This document shows, piece by piece, positions 18,809 through 28,151 of a DNA stretch of 64,000 nucleotides; positions within the stretch are counted from its first letter, which is position 1; each line of letters opens with the position of its first letter. The DNA is from an uncultured Paracoccaceae bacterium. Lineage in GTDB: Bacteria; Pseudomonadota; Alphaproteobacteria; Rhodobacterales; Rhodobacteraceae. The translations under genes and the position numbers were made by a program. Below the pieces are notes generated by a model. The model saw only the letters and a list, made by a program, of their open reading frames with translations, made no database searches and had not been told where the DNA came from. The stretch spans positions 186,001 to 250,000 of the forward strand of contig CANMPK010000001.1 in assembly GCA_947499725.1 (NCBI GenBank), read 5' to 3'.

Positions 18809-19648
18809 CTAAAAGCGTTCCCCGAGCAACCGATAGCACCAAAAGGGCTCTTCGGTTTCAATGGCTTGGTTTAGGCGGGCAGGGGAAAAGCCAGTGGCGC
18901 GTCGTACAGAACGCCCCATATGGGATTGATCTGAATAGCCTGCATCTTGGGCGATTTCTGCCAGAGACGCATCTTTCTGTTGCCGTGAGAGGCGGTGCAG
19001 GTTTTCAAAGCTGCTGTAGAATTCCAGTTCCTGTTGGGACTGTCCACTCAGGCGCTTGATCTTGCGTTCGAGGGTCCGCAGGCTTTGGCCAGAGCTTGAC
19101 AGGGCTGCACGCACGGCGATGGCTTTGGCCCAATCTGTCACCCCATTCAGAACAGAGCGGTTGGCTGCCCAGTGCGGCAGCAGAGCCTCGCAAAAGCTGT
19201 TCCATTGGTCTGTGGGGGCTTGAGGGTGTGCAAAGGTTTGGAAGGCCTCTGCCATACTGTCTGGCAGGCTGGTATAATCAGCAGAGCCGCCCAGCGTGAT
19301 CCAGGCATCGTGGTAAAAGCCAACAGTGATTGCAGTGCAGGGGCCCTTTGACCAGCTGATGGTTGGGCTATCGGTTGGTCCAGATACGTAAAGCTCCGGC
19401 AGGGGCGGGCTGAGAGGGGCGTCTTGCCAGTCGCCCTTTGAGGGCAATAAATGCAGCGCGCCATGGAGGACTTGGGTGACAGAGACCAAGGGCGAGGCTG
19501 GGAAGTGGTTGACGCGGTCTTGATCGCTCAGGTCTGCGCCGCGGGTGTCGCGGAATATGCCAACAAAGACACAGCCGGACAGGTTGGTTGAGGGACGCAG
19601 AAGTTTTGAAATGGGTTGCACGGAAATCTCGTGATTTGTCGCAATCAT
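18809..19648 (-). CDS. AraC-family transcriptional regulator
   Basis: A 279-residue protein. An N-terminal sensor region without recognisable ligand motifs is followed by the double-HTH AraC domain at about 170-265, with the second helix-turn-helix ASLAEIAQDAGYSDQSHMGR then ATGFSPARL. It is convergent with the serine hydrolase (9-base gap) and divergent from the alpha/beta hydrolase 59 bases away, which is its most likely target. Confidence 0.88.
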   Translation of the reverse strand: MIATNHEISVQPISKLLRPSTNLSGCVFVGIFRDTRGADLSDQDRVNHFPASPLVSVTQVLHGALHLLPSKGDWQDAPLSPPLPELYVSGPTDSPTISWSKGPCTAITVGFYHDAWITLGGSADYTSLPDSMAEAFQTFAHPQAPTDQWNSFCEALLPHWAANRSVLNGVTDWAKAIAVRAALSSSGQSLRTLERKIKRLSGQSQQELEFYSSFENLHRLSRQQKDASLAEIAQDAGYSDQSHMGRSVRRATGFSPARLNQAIETEEPFWCYRLLGERF

Positions 19649-19707
19649 TCTATATGGGCGCGGCGCGCTTTGGCAAGAAAACGCGGACGACTAGCCAAGG
19701 AAAGACC

Positions 19708-20745
19708 ATGTCTCAGATCAAATTCTCAGGACCGCGTTCTATGCGGCTTCGTAGCTTTTCAAAGTTGAACCAAATCGCGATTGCAACCTACGTCAGACAT
19801 GCGTTTGGGCGTCGTTTGGCGCAGGACTGGGATGCCAACCTTGAGATTGGCATTCGGTTTGTCCGCCACCAGTTTACCGCTGCCATGACAGGTGCGGATA
19901 TCTCGGACGGGCGTAAGCTGTTTGATAGCGTGCAGCTGGAAACAGATGATGTGTATGAGGTGACGACTGAGGCGGTGAATACGCCAAAGGGCACTTGGTA
20001 TGTACCAAAGCACAAAGCAAGCGATGCTGTGCTGCTGTATTTGCATGGCGGCGGATATACCTTTGGCGGCGCGGTGAGTGATCGGTTTGCCGCCATGTTG
20101 GCGCATCGCGTGGGGGCGGTTCTGTTTGCGCCGAAGTATCGTTTGACGCCAGAACACCCGCATCCTGCCCAGCAAGAAGATGCTTTGTCTGCTTGGGACT
20201 ATGTGACCAAAGATGTCGCGCCAGAGAAGGTTGTGGTGATTGGCGATAGCGCCGGTGGGCACATGGCGTTGATGTTGTTGAAATCTCTGCAAAAAGCGCA
20301 ACTGCCACAACCAGCTTTGTGCATTGGTTTGTGTCCTTGGACTGATATTGACAACAGCAGCCCAAGCATGAGCGAGAATGATCGCTATGACCTTGTGCAG
20401 GGATGGATGGCGCAGCGGTTTGGGGAATGGTTGGACCCCTATCATATCTATGGCCGCGAAATGCTGTCGCCGGTTTTGATGGATTTTTCAGATCTGGCGC
20501 CGCTGTATCTGCAAGCGGGTGGGCGCGAAGTGTTGCATGACATGATCGTCGCCTTCGCTCAGGCGCAGAAAGAGAAAGGTGCAGAGGTGATGTTGGATGT
20601 GTGGCCTGACATGCCACATGACTTTCAGGCCTATGACACCTTGAAGACATCTGCCACAGAAGCGCTTGGCCGCATCAAAGAAGCGGTTGAGGCCCATGTG
20701 GGATCTGATCGCAGTTTTGAGACCTGCGACAGGACCGTGAAGTAA
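19708..20745 (+). CDS. Alpha/beta hydrolase (hormone-sensitive-lipase-like esterase)
   Basis: A 345-residue HSL-family esterase. The oxyanion-hole motif HGGGYTFGG is at about 115, the nucleophile elbow GDSAGG at about 180, the acid/His residues come from YLQAGGREVLHD and MPHDFQ, and an N-terminal cap is present. The substrate is probably a short-chain ester. The ATG at 19708 follows AAGGAAAG; the ORF-track start overlaps the AraC gene. Divergent from the AraC regulator. Confidence 0.9.
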   Translation: MSQIKFSGPRSMRLRSFSKLNQIAIATYVRHAFGRRLAQDWDANLEIGIRFVRHQFTAAMTGADISDGRKLFDSVQLETDDVYEVTTEAVNTPKGTWYVPKHKASDAVLLYLHGGGYTFGGAVSDRFAAMLAHRVGAVLFAPKYRLTPEHPHPAQQEDALSAWDYVTKDVAPEKVVVIGDSAGGHMALMLLKSLQKAQLPQPALCIGLCPWTDIDNSSPSMSENDRYDLVQGWMAQRFGEWLDPYHIYGREMLSPVLMDFSDLAPLYLQAGGREVLHDMIVAFAQAQKEKGAEVMLDVWPDMPHDFQAYDTLKTSATEALGRIKEAVEAHVGSDRSFETCDRTVK

Positions 20746-20760
20746 CACCGCTGAGACCCG

Positions 20761-20784
20761 CCGCCCCCTTTGGCCTAGGGGCGG
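20761..20784 (+). terminator. Possible terminator after the esterase gene
   Basis: Stem CCGCCCC / GGGGCGG with a 10-base loop, 15 bases after the stop codon. No clear T-tract follows (CCCCTGTCTC), so it may be a weak or Rho-assisted terminator. Confidence 0.45.
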
Positions 20785-20941
20785 CCCCTGTCTCTTGATT
20801 GAACCCTCTGTTGCCGATCGGATCGAAATGTTGCGCATATTTTTGCTTTCATTGCGATTTGCCGAGGCTGCGACATTGGCTGGGGTTGTTCTCCTCGGCA
20901 AAATAGGGTTTTTGGGGCCAATATTGCTTTGGGAGCCTAAG

Positions 20942-21259
20942 ATGAGCGCACGCCGCCCTGCAAAAGACTGCACTGACATGACGGAAGTCCGCGCCGGTAT
21001 CGACGCATTGGACAAAGATCTGGTGTCTTTATTGTCGACGCGCGCCGGTTACATTCAGCGCGCGATGGAGCTAAAGCAAAGCAACGGTTGGCCAGCCCGC
21101 ATTCCGGACCGTGTGGAAGAAGTGGTCAACAATGCTAAAGCCGAAGCGCGCCAGCAAGGGCTTGACCCAGAGCTGGTGGAAACGCTGTGGCGCCAGTTGA
21201 TTGACTGGTCGATTGAACAAGAAGAGGTGGGGCTGTCTCAGCACCGCTCTGAACCTTAA
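20942..21259 (+). CDS. Chorismate mutase (AroQ class)
   Basis: A 105-residue all-helical AroQ-type chorismate mutase converting chorismate to prephenate for Phe/Tyr synthesis. Characteristic elements are VRAGIDALDKDLVSLLSTRAGYIQ (active-site Arg and helix 1), AMELKQ (Lys), then DRVEEVVNNAKAEA and WRQLIDWSIEQEE. The start ATG SARRPAKD was used; the longer upstream ORF lacks conservation to the family. It is probably co-transcribed with folD, which begins 35 bases later. Confidence 0.9.
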   Translation: MSARRPAKDCTDMTEVRAGIDALDKDLVSLLSTRAGYIQRAMELKQSNGWPARIPDRVEEVVNNAKAEARQQGLDPELVETLWRQLIDWSIEQEEVGLSQHRSEP

Positions 21260-21294
21260 GCCCTAAGACCTCAGACAGAGAGTAGGAGACACTC

Positions 21295-22185
21295 ATGGCC
21301 GCAGACATTATCGATGGTAAGGCTTTTGCCGCCTCTGTTCGTGAAAAAGTTGCTGAACATGTGGCCCGTTTGAAGGAAGAGAACGGCATCACCGCTGGTC
21401 TGGCCGTGATCTTGGTGGGCGAAGACCCAGCCAGCGAAGTGTATGTGCGCAACAAAGGCAAGCAAACGCTTGAGGTTGGCATGAACTCGTTTGAGCACAA
21501 GCTGCCTGCGGATGTCTCTGAAGAAGAGCTGTTTGCACTGGTGGATAAGCTGAATGCGGATCCGGCGGTGCATGGTATTCTATGCCAATTCCCCGTGCCG
21601 GATCATCTGGATGAACGCGCGATTGTGGCGCGGATTGATCCTGCCAAAGATGTTGATGGTCTTAGCGTTGTGAATGCGGGGCGTTTGGCCAGCGGTCAGA
21701 AAGCCCTGATCAGCTGCACGCCTTTGGGCTGCTTGATGCTGCTGCGCGACAAACTGGGCAGCCTGTCTGGATTGGATGCGGTTGTGATTGGCCGCTCGAA
21801 CCTTGTGGGCAAGCCGATGGCGCAACTGTTGCTCGGCGATAGCTGCACTGTAACCATGGCGCATTCGCGCACGAAAGACCTGAAAGAGGTTGTGGGCCGC
21901 GCCGATATTGTGATCGCCGCTGTAGGCCGCCCAGAGATGGTGCCAGGCGACTGGATCAAGGAAGGCGCAACGGTAATCGACGTGGGCATCAACCGCATCG
22001 AGCGGGACGGTAAGCGCAAGCTGGTGGGTGATGTAGACTTCGCCAGCGTGTCTGCACGTGCCGGCGCTGTGACCCCAGTTCCAGGCGGCGTTGGCCCGAT
22101 GACCATCGCGTGCCTCTTGGCCAATACGGTCACCGCCTGCTGCCGCGCGCATGGTTTGGCAGAGCCAGAAGGGCTTACAGCATAA
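21295..22185 (+). CDS. folD: Bifunctional methylenetetrahydrofolate dehydrogenase/cyclohydrolase FolD
   Basis: Interconverts methylene-, methenyl- and formyl-THF using NADP. The 296-residue protein has the catalytic YVRNKGKQ (Tyr and Lys), the second motif QFPVPDHLD, the Rossmann motif [11 protein letters not shown], and the closing [11 protein letters not shown]. The ribosome-binding site is AGGAGA. A terminator follows about 40 bases after the stop. Confidence 0.97.
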   Translation: MAADIIDGKAFAASVREKVAEHVARLKEENGITAGLAVILVGEDPASEVYVRNKGKQTLEVGMNSFEHKLPADVSEEELFALVDKLNADPAVHGILCQFPVPDHLDERAIVARIDPAKDVDGLSVVNAGRLASGQKALISCTPLGCLMLLRDKLGSLSGLDAVVIGRSNLVGKPMAQLLLGDSCTVTMAHSRTKDLKEVVGRADIVIAAVGRPEMVPGDWIKEGATVIDVGINRIERDGKRKLVGDVDFASVSARAGAVTPVPGGVGPMTIACLLANTVTACCRAHGLAEPEGLTA

Positions 22186-22224
22186 ACTCTCTTTTGAGTT
22201 GTAAGTTTGATACATGATCTACTG

Positions 22225-22258
22225 AAAGCCACTTATACCTAAGGGTATGGTGGCTTTT
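22225..22258 (+). terminator. Rho-independent terminator of folD
   Basis: Outer stem AAAGCCAC / GTGGCTTT, inner stem ATACC / GGTAT with loop TAAG, then TTCTCG. The arms are strong and uninterrupted except for a small internal bulge. Confidence 0.8.
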
Positions 22259-22418
22259 CTCGTAATAAGTGAAAGAAAATTTTAGATTTCTCTTTTCAAA
22301 TCACTGAAAATGCGATCTTTTTAGGGAAGAAGAAGATCGTAAGTGCAAGTGATCGTTGAAAGTATTTCACGCTAGGGTTTCTAGCCTGAGGTGCCCTTGG
22401 CGAGGATAAAGGGGTAGA

Positions 22419-23258
22419 ATGCTTCAAATTGTAAGGGAAACCTTTTCCTCAATTTTGTCGCGTCAAACCATTGCGATCTGGCTTATCTGCAATTTTTGCG
22501 CTGTGACGACGGGCCCCTTTGGCACGTTTAATACGATGAGCTTTGAGCTGCGTTTGCTCTATTGGCCATTGGTGATCACGGTGTCGATTGTACTTGGCTA
22601 CACAGCCGCCGCCTGCGCCCGCATGATTTGCGGCGGCCCCGAAGGCTTGAAGCGGGATATGATCCAAGCTGTGATTGGCTCTTTGTTGGTGTCCGGCTCG
22701 ATCTGGGCCTTTGGAAACCAAGTGTTTTACGTGTTCGTTCAACCGATCTCTTACGGGCTGTTGTTGGGATATGTGGCCTTGGTGTTCTTGGCTGTGATCG
22801 CAAGCCGACACATTCTGCGCCTTGTGATCCGCAAAGCGCGTATGGAGGCCATAGAAAGCGACGTTTCTGTTGAAGCGGACACGGCGCCTGTGTCTTTGAT
22901 CGCGCCTTTGTTGGTGCGCCGTTTGAATGGCGATCATTCCGGTGACATTTTGCGCCTGACAGCCGACAACCATTTTGTTGAAGTGATCTCGGAAACCGGC
23001 GCGACCTCGTTGCGGATGCGGTTTCGCGATGCGATTGCGGAAATGGAAGGCGTTCAGGGTGGGTTGGTGCACCGCTCGCATTGGGTGGCATTTGATGCGG
23101 TGGAAAGCGCCGAGAAACAGCGAGGTAAGTTGATCTTGCGCCTGCGCAATGGCGATGAAGTACCCGTGAGCCGCAGCTATCGCGCTGATCTAGAGGGCAG
23201 CAAGATTGCCACGCTGATCAACGGTTCATCGGAACAATCCGAGGCGTCTGGCCCGTAA
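22419..23258 (+). CDS. Membrane-anchored LytTR-domain transcriptional regulator
   Basis: A 279-residue protein. Four predicted membrane helices in the first ~135 residues are followed by a C-terminal LytTR DNA-binding domain (about 165-270: ILRLTADNHFVEVISETG, LVHRSHWVAFDAV, LRLRNGDEVPVSRSYR). It has no receiver domain, so it would act as a one-component membrane sensor-regulator. The target is unknown. Its last 41 bases overlap the 3' end of pdeM on the other strand. Confidence 0.88.
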   Translation: MLQIVRETFSSILSRQTIAIWLICNFCAVTTGPFGTFNTMSFELRLLYWPLVITVSIVLGYTAAACARMICGGPEGLKRDMIQAVIGSLLVSGSIWAFGNQVFYVFVQPISYGLLLGYVALVFLAVIASRHILRLVIRKARMEAIESDVSVEADTAPVSLIAPLLVRRLNGDHSGDILRLTADNHFVEVISETGATSLRMRFRDAIAEMEGVQGGLVHRSHWVAFDAVESAEKQRGKLILRLRNGDEVPVSRSYRADLEGSKIATLINGSSEQSEASGP

Positions 23259-23880
23259 CGATGGCTTTGGCTTCGGGCCGCATGAGGGTTTCAAAGGCTT
23301 TATCCGTGCTGCGCAGACCACCCGTAAAGGTGCCATAAGCCGGCATAATCACCCGATCCACATCAAACAGAAACGCAGGGCGCGAAATCCCGCGATGCCG
23401 CGTTTGAACGCGCACCTTCGGATGGTAATGCCCCGAGATTTCTCCGCTTTTGCCATCCTTAGCGATATGGCGGAAGGTCAGCGGAGGCACAGGTAATTCA
23501 GCCAAATGGCTGCCGGGCAATTCAATCGGGCCGGGATCATGGTTGCCTTCGATCCAAACCCAGCGCCGCCCCGCCTGTAGGCGGTTGATCCACGCGGTGT
23601 TCTCTTCAGGAAGCGCCTCGAGCGCGTCCAGATCATCAAAACTGTCGCCCAAACACACCACCGTCTGTGCATTGGTGGCGCGCAGGTCTTGTTCCAGTCG
23701 GATCAAAGTGTCCTGCGTGTCATACGGGGGCAGGGTGGTGCCGCTACGGCGGGCCACGCGCTCGGATTTACCAAGGTGCAGGTCAGACACGCACAGCAGG
23801 TCTTTGTCGCGCCACCACAGCGCGCCAGAGCCAAGCGCAGAGAGTTGCGCCCCTGCGAGGGAAAAGTCGACAGTCTTCAT
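23218..23880 (-). CDS. pdeM: Ligase-associated DNA damage response endonuclease PdeM
   Basis: A 220-residue calcineurin-like metallophosphoesterase. Its metal-binding motifs are in order: SDLHLGKS, GDSFDD, EGNHDPG and GHYHPK. PdeM occurs with an Lhr-type helicase in alphaproteobacterial DNA-repair clusters. The start ATG KTVDFS was chosen; the longer ORF would overlap the helicase stop. It follows the helicase gene by 49 bases on the same strand. The cluster's ligase and exonuclease partners are not in this window. Confidence 0.9.
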   Translation of the reverse strand: MKTVDFSLAGAQLSALGSGALWWRDKDLLCVSDLHLGKSERVARRSGTTLPPYDTQDTLIRLEQDLRATNAQTVVCLGDSFDDLDALEALPEENTAWINRLQAGRRWVWIEGNHDPGPIELPGSHLAELPVPPLTFRHIAKDGKSGEISGHYHPKVRVQTRHRGISRPAFLFDVDRVIMPAYGTFTGGLRSTDKAFETLMRPEAKAIVTGQTPRIVPMNR

Positions 23881-23929
23881 AGGGGTATTGGTGGGGCGAT
23901 TCCCATGTTGGGGCAAGCGAATAACAGGC

Positions 23930-26347
23930 TTAGGTTGATAAACCTGCCGCATCCATCAGCGCGGCTTCTTCTTCGGCCAGCAATCTTTCATCCGCAGATC
24001 CTGTGACCGTGACCTTGCCCACCTCAAGGAACAGCGGCGCGGCCAAAGGCGTGACGCGATCCAGCGTGACCAGATCGATGCGGTCTTGGATACGGTCCAG
24101 CATGGCGTCGATACGGGCGAAATCCACAAGGCCGCGCATGGCCTCTTGGCGCGTGACACGCATCAGCAAATGATCCGGATCGTATTTCAGCAGAGTGTCA
24201 TACAGGATATCGCTGGAAAACGTCGCTTGGCGGCCAGATTTACGCTGGCCCGGTTGGTTACGTTCGATCAGCCCCGCGATGGTGGCCACGCCGCGAAACG
24301 TGCGTTTCATCAGGGCGTTTTGAGCCAGCCACCCGTCCAGCCCCTCGGTGAGCGTCGCGCGATCAAACAAGGGCGTCGGGTCCGTGACCGCATCCAGCCC
24401 CCAGATCAGCGTAGCGTAATCGGTAGCGACAAAGCCCATGGGCGCAAGCCCAGCCTCTTCCATCTGTTTGGTCAGCAGCAGCCCAAGGGTTTGCTGCGCA
24501 TTGCGCCCTGCAAAGCCGTACACACACAGATGATGCCGCCCATTGTGCGGAAAGCTTTCGATCAGCAATCGATCTGGCCCGGGCAATTGCGACATATCAC
24601 GTTGCAGCGCCAGCCAATCGGCCGTGTGATCGGGCAGGGCGGGCCAAGTGTCTTGCTGAAAAAGCCGCAGAATGCGCTGCGACAGCTGGGTGGAGGTCGC
24701 GAATTTGGTGCCAGAGAACGTGGCGACCTTGGGTTTGCGGCCTTTGTCGCGGCTGACTTCTACCGTCATCTCGCGCAATCCTTCATAGCGCACGATCTTG
24801 CCGCCGATCAGGAAGGTATCTCCAGCGCTAAGGGATGCCGCAAAGGCCTCTTCGATCTCCCCCAAGGGTTTGCCCCCTCGGCTGCGCTTCATACGCACTT
24901 TCAGCAGGTCGCTGTCTTGGATCGTGCCCGCGTTCATACGCAGCTTGGCGGCGGCGCGGGGGTCGCGCAATTGCCATTGCCCATCGGGACGCTGCATCAG
25001 CCGTTGCCATTGATCATAAGCGCGCAGGGCATAGCCGCCGGTGGCGCAGAAATTCAGGCAATCGTCAAACTCTGTGCGTGTCATGTCCGCATAGGCCCCG
25101 ACGCTGCGCATTTCTTCGAACAGATCATCTGCCATGAATGGCCCGCTGGCGGCGCGTAGCAGGATATGTTGGCACAGCACATCCAAGGGACCTGCGCCGC
25201 GCGGCTCTCCGTCTAGATCATTTTCCTGCACGGCTTCCAAGGCGGCAAGGCATTCCACGACTTCAAACCGGTTGGCGGGCACCAAAAGCGCCTTTGAGGG
25301 CGCGTTATAGCGGTGATTGGCGCGGCCAATGCGTTGTACCAAACGTTTTACATTCTTAGGCGCTCCGATCTGGATCACCAAATCCACGTCGCCCCAGTCG
25401 ATGCCCAGATCAAGGCTGCCGGTGCAAACAATGGCGCGCAATTGGCCTGCCACCATAGCGGCTTCGACCTTTTGGCGCTGCTCGCGGTCTAGGCTGCCGT
25501 GGTGAATGCCGATGGGCAGGCTGTCTTCATTGGCAAGCCACAGGTTGTGAAAGAAAATCTCGGCCTGCGCGCGGGTGTTGTGAAAGATCAGCGTGGTTTT
25601 ATGGGCTTTGATCTGCTCGATCACAGCGGGAATGGAATAGGCCGCACCACCGCCAGCCCAAGGGGGCGGCTCGGATGTGGTGAGCATTTTGATGTCCGGC
25701 TTGGGGCCGGGATCGGCCTGCAAGATCTCGCAAGGGTCTGGATGGCGGGCCAGAAGCTGCGCGATGGCTTGCGGATCATCCACCGTGGCCGACAGGCCGA
25801 CGCGCTTTAGATCGGGGCAGAGCGATTGCAGCCGCGCCAAAGCCAGCATCAGCTGATCGCCCCGTTTGCTTTCGGCCAGCGCGTGGATTTCATCTACCAC
25901 GATGCGTTTCAGCCCCTTAAAGGTGCGCGCCGCATCTTCGTAGCTGGTGAGCAGCGCAAGGCTTTCTGGGGTGGTCAGCAAGATATGCGGCGGGTCAGCT
26001 CGTTGGCGTTTTTTGTGAAAGTTGGATGTGTCGCCCGTGCGATCTTCGATGCGGATATCCAGCCCCATCTCATCCACGGGCGTGCGCAGGTTGCGTTTGA
26101 TATCCGTCGCCAGTGCCTTCAGCGGCGACACATAAAGCGTATGCATCCCCTCATGCGGGGTTTGGGCCAAATCCACCAAAGTGGGAAGAAACCCCGCCAA
26201 GGTTTTCCCGCCGCCCGTGGGCGCGATCAACATCAGGGCCGGGACATCCGCCTTGGCCAGCATCTCTTGTTGGTGGGGATGGACAGACCAGCCACGGCTT
26301 GCAAACCAATCGTTAAAGGTGGCTGGCAAGCAAGGGGCGTTGGTCAT
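23930..26347 (-). CDS. Ligase-associated DNA damage response DEXH-box helicase (Lhr-like)
   Basis: An 805-residue superfamily 2 helicase of the Lhr type. Walker A is APTGGGKT at about 40-47, the DEIH box lies in VVDEIHALAESKRG, the ATP-coupling motif VI is QRIGRANHR, and a long Lhr-specific C-terminal region follows. It is predicted to unwind 3'-tailed duplexes or DNA/RNA hybrids in repair. It begins 9 bases after the ArsR stop, so the regulator, helicase and pdeM form an apparent operon. Confidence 0.93.
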   Translation of the reverse strand: MTNAPCLPATFNDWFASRGWSVHPHQQEMLAKADVPALMLIAPTGGGKTLAGFLPTLVDLAQTPHEGMHTLYVSPLKALATDIKRNLRTPVDEMGLDIRIEDRTGDTSNFHKKRQRADPPHILLTTPESLALLTSYEDAARTFKGLKRIVVDEIHALAESKRGDQLMLALARLQSLCPDLKRVGLSATVDDPQAIAQLLARHPDPCEILQADPGPKPDIKMLTTSEPPPWAGGGAAYSIPAVIEQIKAHKTTLIFHNTRAQAEIFFHNLWLANEDSLPIGIHHGSLDREQRQKVEAAMVAGQLRAIVCTGSLDLGIDWGDVDLVIQIGAPKNVKRLVQRIGRANHRYNAPSKALLVPANRFEVVECLAALEAVQENDLDGEPRGAGPLDVLCQHILLRAASGPFMADDLFEEMRSVGAYADMTRTEFDDCLNFCATGGYALRAYDQWQRLMQRPDGQWQLRDPRAAAKLRMNAGTIQDSDLLKVRMKRSRGGKPLGEIEEAFAASLSAGDTFLIGGKIVRYEGLREMTVEVSRDKGRKPKVATFSGTKFATSTQLSQRILRLFQQDTWPALPDHTADWLALQRDMSQLPGPDRLLIESFPHNGRHHLCVYGFAGRNAQQTLGLLLTKQMEEAGLAPMGFVATDYATLIWGLDAVTDPTPLFDRATLTEGLDGWLAQNALMKRTFRGVATIAGLIERNQPGQRKSGRQATFSSDILYDTLLKYDPDHLLMRVTRQEAMRGLVDFARIDAMLDRIQDRIDLVTLDRVTPLAAPLFLEVGKVTVTGSADERLLAEEEAALMDAAGLST

Positions 26348-26356
26348 CTGCGTGGA

Positions 26357-26668
26357 TCAGTCCGCGCAGAAGTGGCGATACATCAGCGCGATAAACTCGG
26401 ATGTTTTTTCATCCGCCAGCGCGTAATAGATGGTTTTGCCCTCGCGGCGGGTTTGCACCAGATTTTCATCACGCAGGCGGGCCAACATCTGGCTGACCGT
26501 GGCTTGGCGCAGGTTCAGCAGCTCTTCCAGCTCTCCGACAGACCGTTCGCCACTGGCCAGATAACACAGGATCATCAAGCGCCCATCATGGGCGAGCGTT
26601 TTCAAATATGCGGCGGCGGCTTTGGCGTTTTCCGCCATGTCCTGCGTGGGGGCTGTCGTCTGTGTCAT
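26357..26668 (-). CDS. ArsR/SmtB-family regulator with a BigR/SqrR-type cysteine pair
   Basis: A 103-residue winged-HTH repressor. The two cysteines at C35 (LMILCYLA) and C101 (RHFCAD) occupy the positions used by the persulfide/thiol sensors BigR and SqrR; no metal-site Cys cluster (ELCVCDL) is present. The recognition region is LRQATVSQMLARLRDENLVQ. Sulfane-sulfur or oxidant sensing is therefore inferred. It lies directly upstream of the helicase gene. A dyad sits 9 bases before its ATG. No good Shine-Dalgarno site was seen. Confidence 0.88.
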   Translation of the reverse strand: MTQTTAPTQDMAENAKAAAAYLKTLAHDGRLMILCYLASGERSVGELEELLNLRQATVSQMLARLRDENLVQTRREGKTIYYALADEKTSEFIALMYRHFCAD

Positions 26669-26677
26669 AGGTGTGAG

Positions 26678-26695
26678 ACTGTTTTTGAATACAGT
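26678..26695. promoter_or_regulatory. Dyad before the ArsR-helicase operon
   Basis: ACTGT-N8-ACAGT, lying 9 bases upstream of the ArsR start codon. The position suits autorepression by the ArsR protein. The half-sites also resemble the enterobacterial LexA box, but Alphaproteobacteria use GTTC-N7-GTTC instead. Confidence 0.5.
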
Positions 26696-26771
26696 AGGTT
26701 AGAGAATGTTTGCGTTACCATATCACCCTTTCCTGTAAAGAGCGAGGTGTCTTGGAGCGAAAGACGCAGGG

Positions 26772-28013
26772 CTATTCTGCCGCGCTTGGCTGTGCTTCAG
26801 AAACAGGCACCTTGGTGTGGTTCCAGTTCCAAATCAGGATAATCTGAGCGATGACAATCAACAGTGTTGCCAGCAAGAACGAGGCTCCTGGGAAGTAGAT
26901 CGGCGCATCTGGGCCAGAGAAATAAGCAAAGGTCTGTGTCATCATCAGCGGGGCAATGATCATCGCAACCGATCCGATCGAGCCTAGAACGCCTTGCAAT
27001 TCACCCTGTGCATTGTCCGGCACATTGCGTGACATGATGCTTTGCAGGGCTGGCAAGCCAATCGCCGCCAACGCCGCCACAGGCACAGAAATCATGCCAA
27101 GCAGCCCAGACACAACAAAGCTATAGAACAGCAAAGCGCCGAGTTCGAGCGATTGCCCAAGGAAGACAGTTTGCTTAAGCCCCAAACGCTTGGTGACCGG
27201 CCCCACCAGCGCACCTTGCACCACTGCATAGGCCGCCCCAAACAGGGCCAAGGATAGGCCAATCCTTTGCGGTGACCAGCCAAAACGTTCAGCGGTGAAG
27301 AAGGGCCAAATCACCGGATAGACCAACGTGGCCAATTGATAGAACAGAAAAATCAGCAGCAAAGGCGCAAGCCCCGGTAAACGGGCGATGGCTGCAAATG
27401 CGCCAAAGGGATTAGAACGGCGCCACTCAAACCGGCGGCGCATCTCGTCGGTCACGCTTTCCTTAAGCACCACAAAGCCCAAAACGCCGTTCGCTGCTGC
27501 CAATGCCCCAGCCGCATAAAACGGCGCGCGGGTGCCAAACTGCGCCAGCAAACCGCCCAGCATTGGACCAAGCACCAAGCCCACGCCAAAGCCCGCACCG
27601 ATCAGGCCAAAGTTGCGAGCTTTGTCTTCGGGGCGGCTGATGTCGGCCATATAGGCCGAGGCCGTGCCCTGCGTGGCCGCCGCAATGCCGCCCGCCAAAC
27701 GCCCCGCCAGCAAAATCCAGATCGTCGGCGCAATGGCCATCAGCCCATAAGCCAGCGTCATGAAGCCAAGCGAGATCAACAGCACAGGCCGCCGTCCGAA
27801 TTGATCGGATAGCGCGCCGATCAATGGGCTGAACAAAAACAGCATGGTCGCAAAGCCACTGCCCAGAATGCCGCCCCAGATGGCAGCGTTTGACAGATCG
27901 CCGCCATGCACCTCTTGGATCAGGTCCGGCAGAACCGGCATGATCAGGCCCAACCCCATGGCGTCAATCGTCATGGTGAACAGAATGAACAGGGTAGAGG
28001 TGCTGAATGTCAT
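26772..28013 (-). CDS. MFS efflux transporter, TetA-like (TCR/Tet family)
   Basis: A 413-residue protein with 12 predicted membrane helices. The loop 2-3 motif A reads [14 protein letters not shown] and motif C-like [15 protein letters not shown] is in helix 5, as in drug/H+ antiporters such as TetA. The substrate cannot be assigned. The [12 protein letters not shown] was used; the 17 residues upstream in the ORF track are hydrophilic and not typical. It lies 103 bases upstream of the ArsR gene on the same strand. Confidence 0.88.
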   Translation of the reverse strand: MTFSTSTLFILFTMTIDAMGLGLIMPVLPDLIQEVHGGDLSNAAIWGGILGSGFATMLFLFSPLIGALSDQFGRRPVLLISLGFMTLAYGLMAIAPTIWILLAGRLAGGIAAATQGTASAYMADISRPEDKARNFGLIGAGFGVGLVLGPMLGGLLAQFGTRAPFYAAGALAAANGVLGFVVLKESVTDEMRRRFEWRRSNPFGAFAAIARLPGLAPLLLIFLFYQLATLVYPVIWPFFTAERFGWSPQRIGLSLALFGAAYAVVQGALVGPVTKRLGLKQTVFLGQSLELGALLFYSFVVSGLLGMISVPVAALAAIGLPALQSIMSRNVPDNAQGELQGVLGSIGSVAMIIAPLMMTQTFAYFSGPDAPIYFPGASFLLATLLIVIAQIILIWNWNHTKVPVSEAQPSAAE

Positions 28014-28109
28014 CAAGCCGCCTGCGGTAAGGGAATCATGCGCCCTCAAAGAGCGCTCGGCCAATATATGCCAAGCGCCATATGTGTTAAGGTGTGGAAT
28101 GCATGACTT

Positions 28110-28142
28110 GCAAAGACCCGCCGATCTTTGGCGGGTCTTTGC
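28110..28142. terminator. 13-bp perfect inverted repeat between two minus-strand genes
   Basis: GCAAAGACCCGCC and its exact complement GGCGGGTCTTTGC flank a 7-base loop. It lies 9 bases downstream of the alpha/beta hydrolase stop on the minus strand. There is no following T-run on either strand, so termination may be weak or the structure may protect an mRNA 3' end. Confidence 0.6.
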
Positions 28143-28151
28143 GTCAGGTGC

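Noticed and set aside
24086-25159. 357-residue ORF antisense to the Lhr-like helicase
   Set aside because: Shadow of a strongly supported helicase gene; no motifs.
26678-26695. SOS (LexA) box before the ArsR-helicase-pdeM operon
   Set aside because: CTGT-N8-ACAG is the enterobacterial form. Alphaproteobacterial LexA uses direct repeats of GTTC, which are not seen here. Kept only as a generic dyad.
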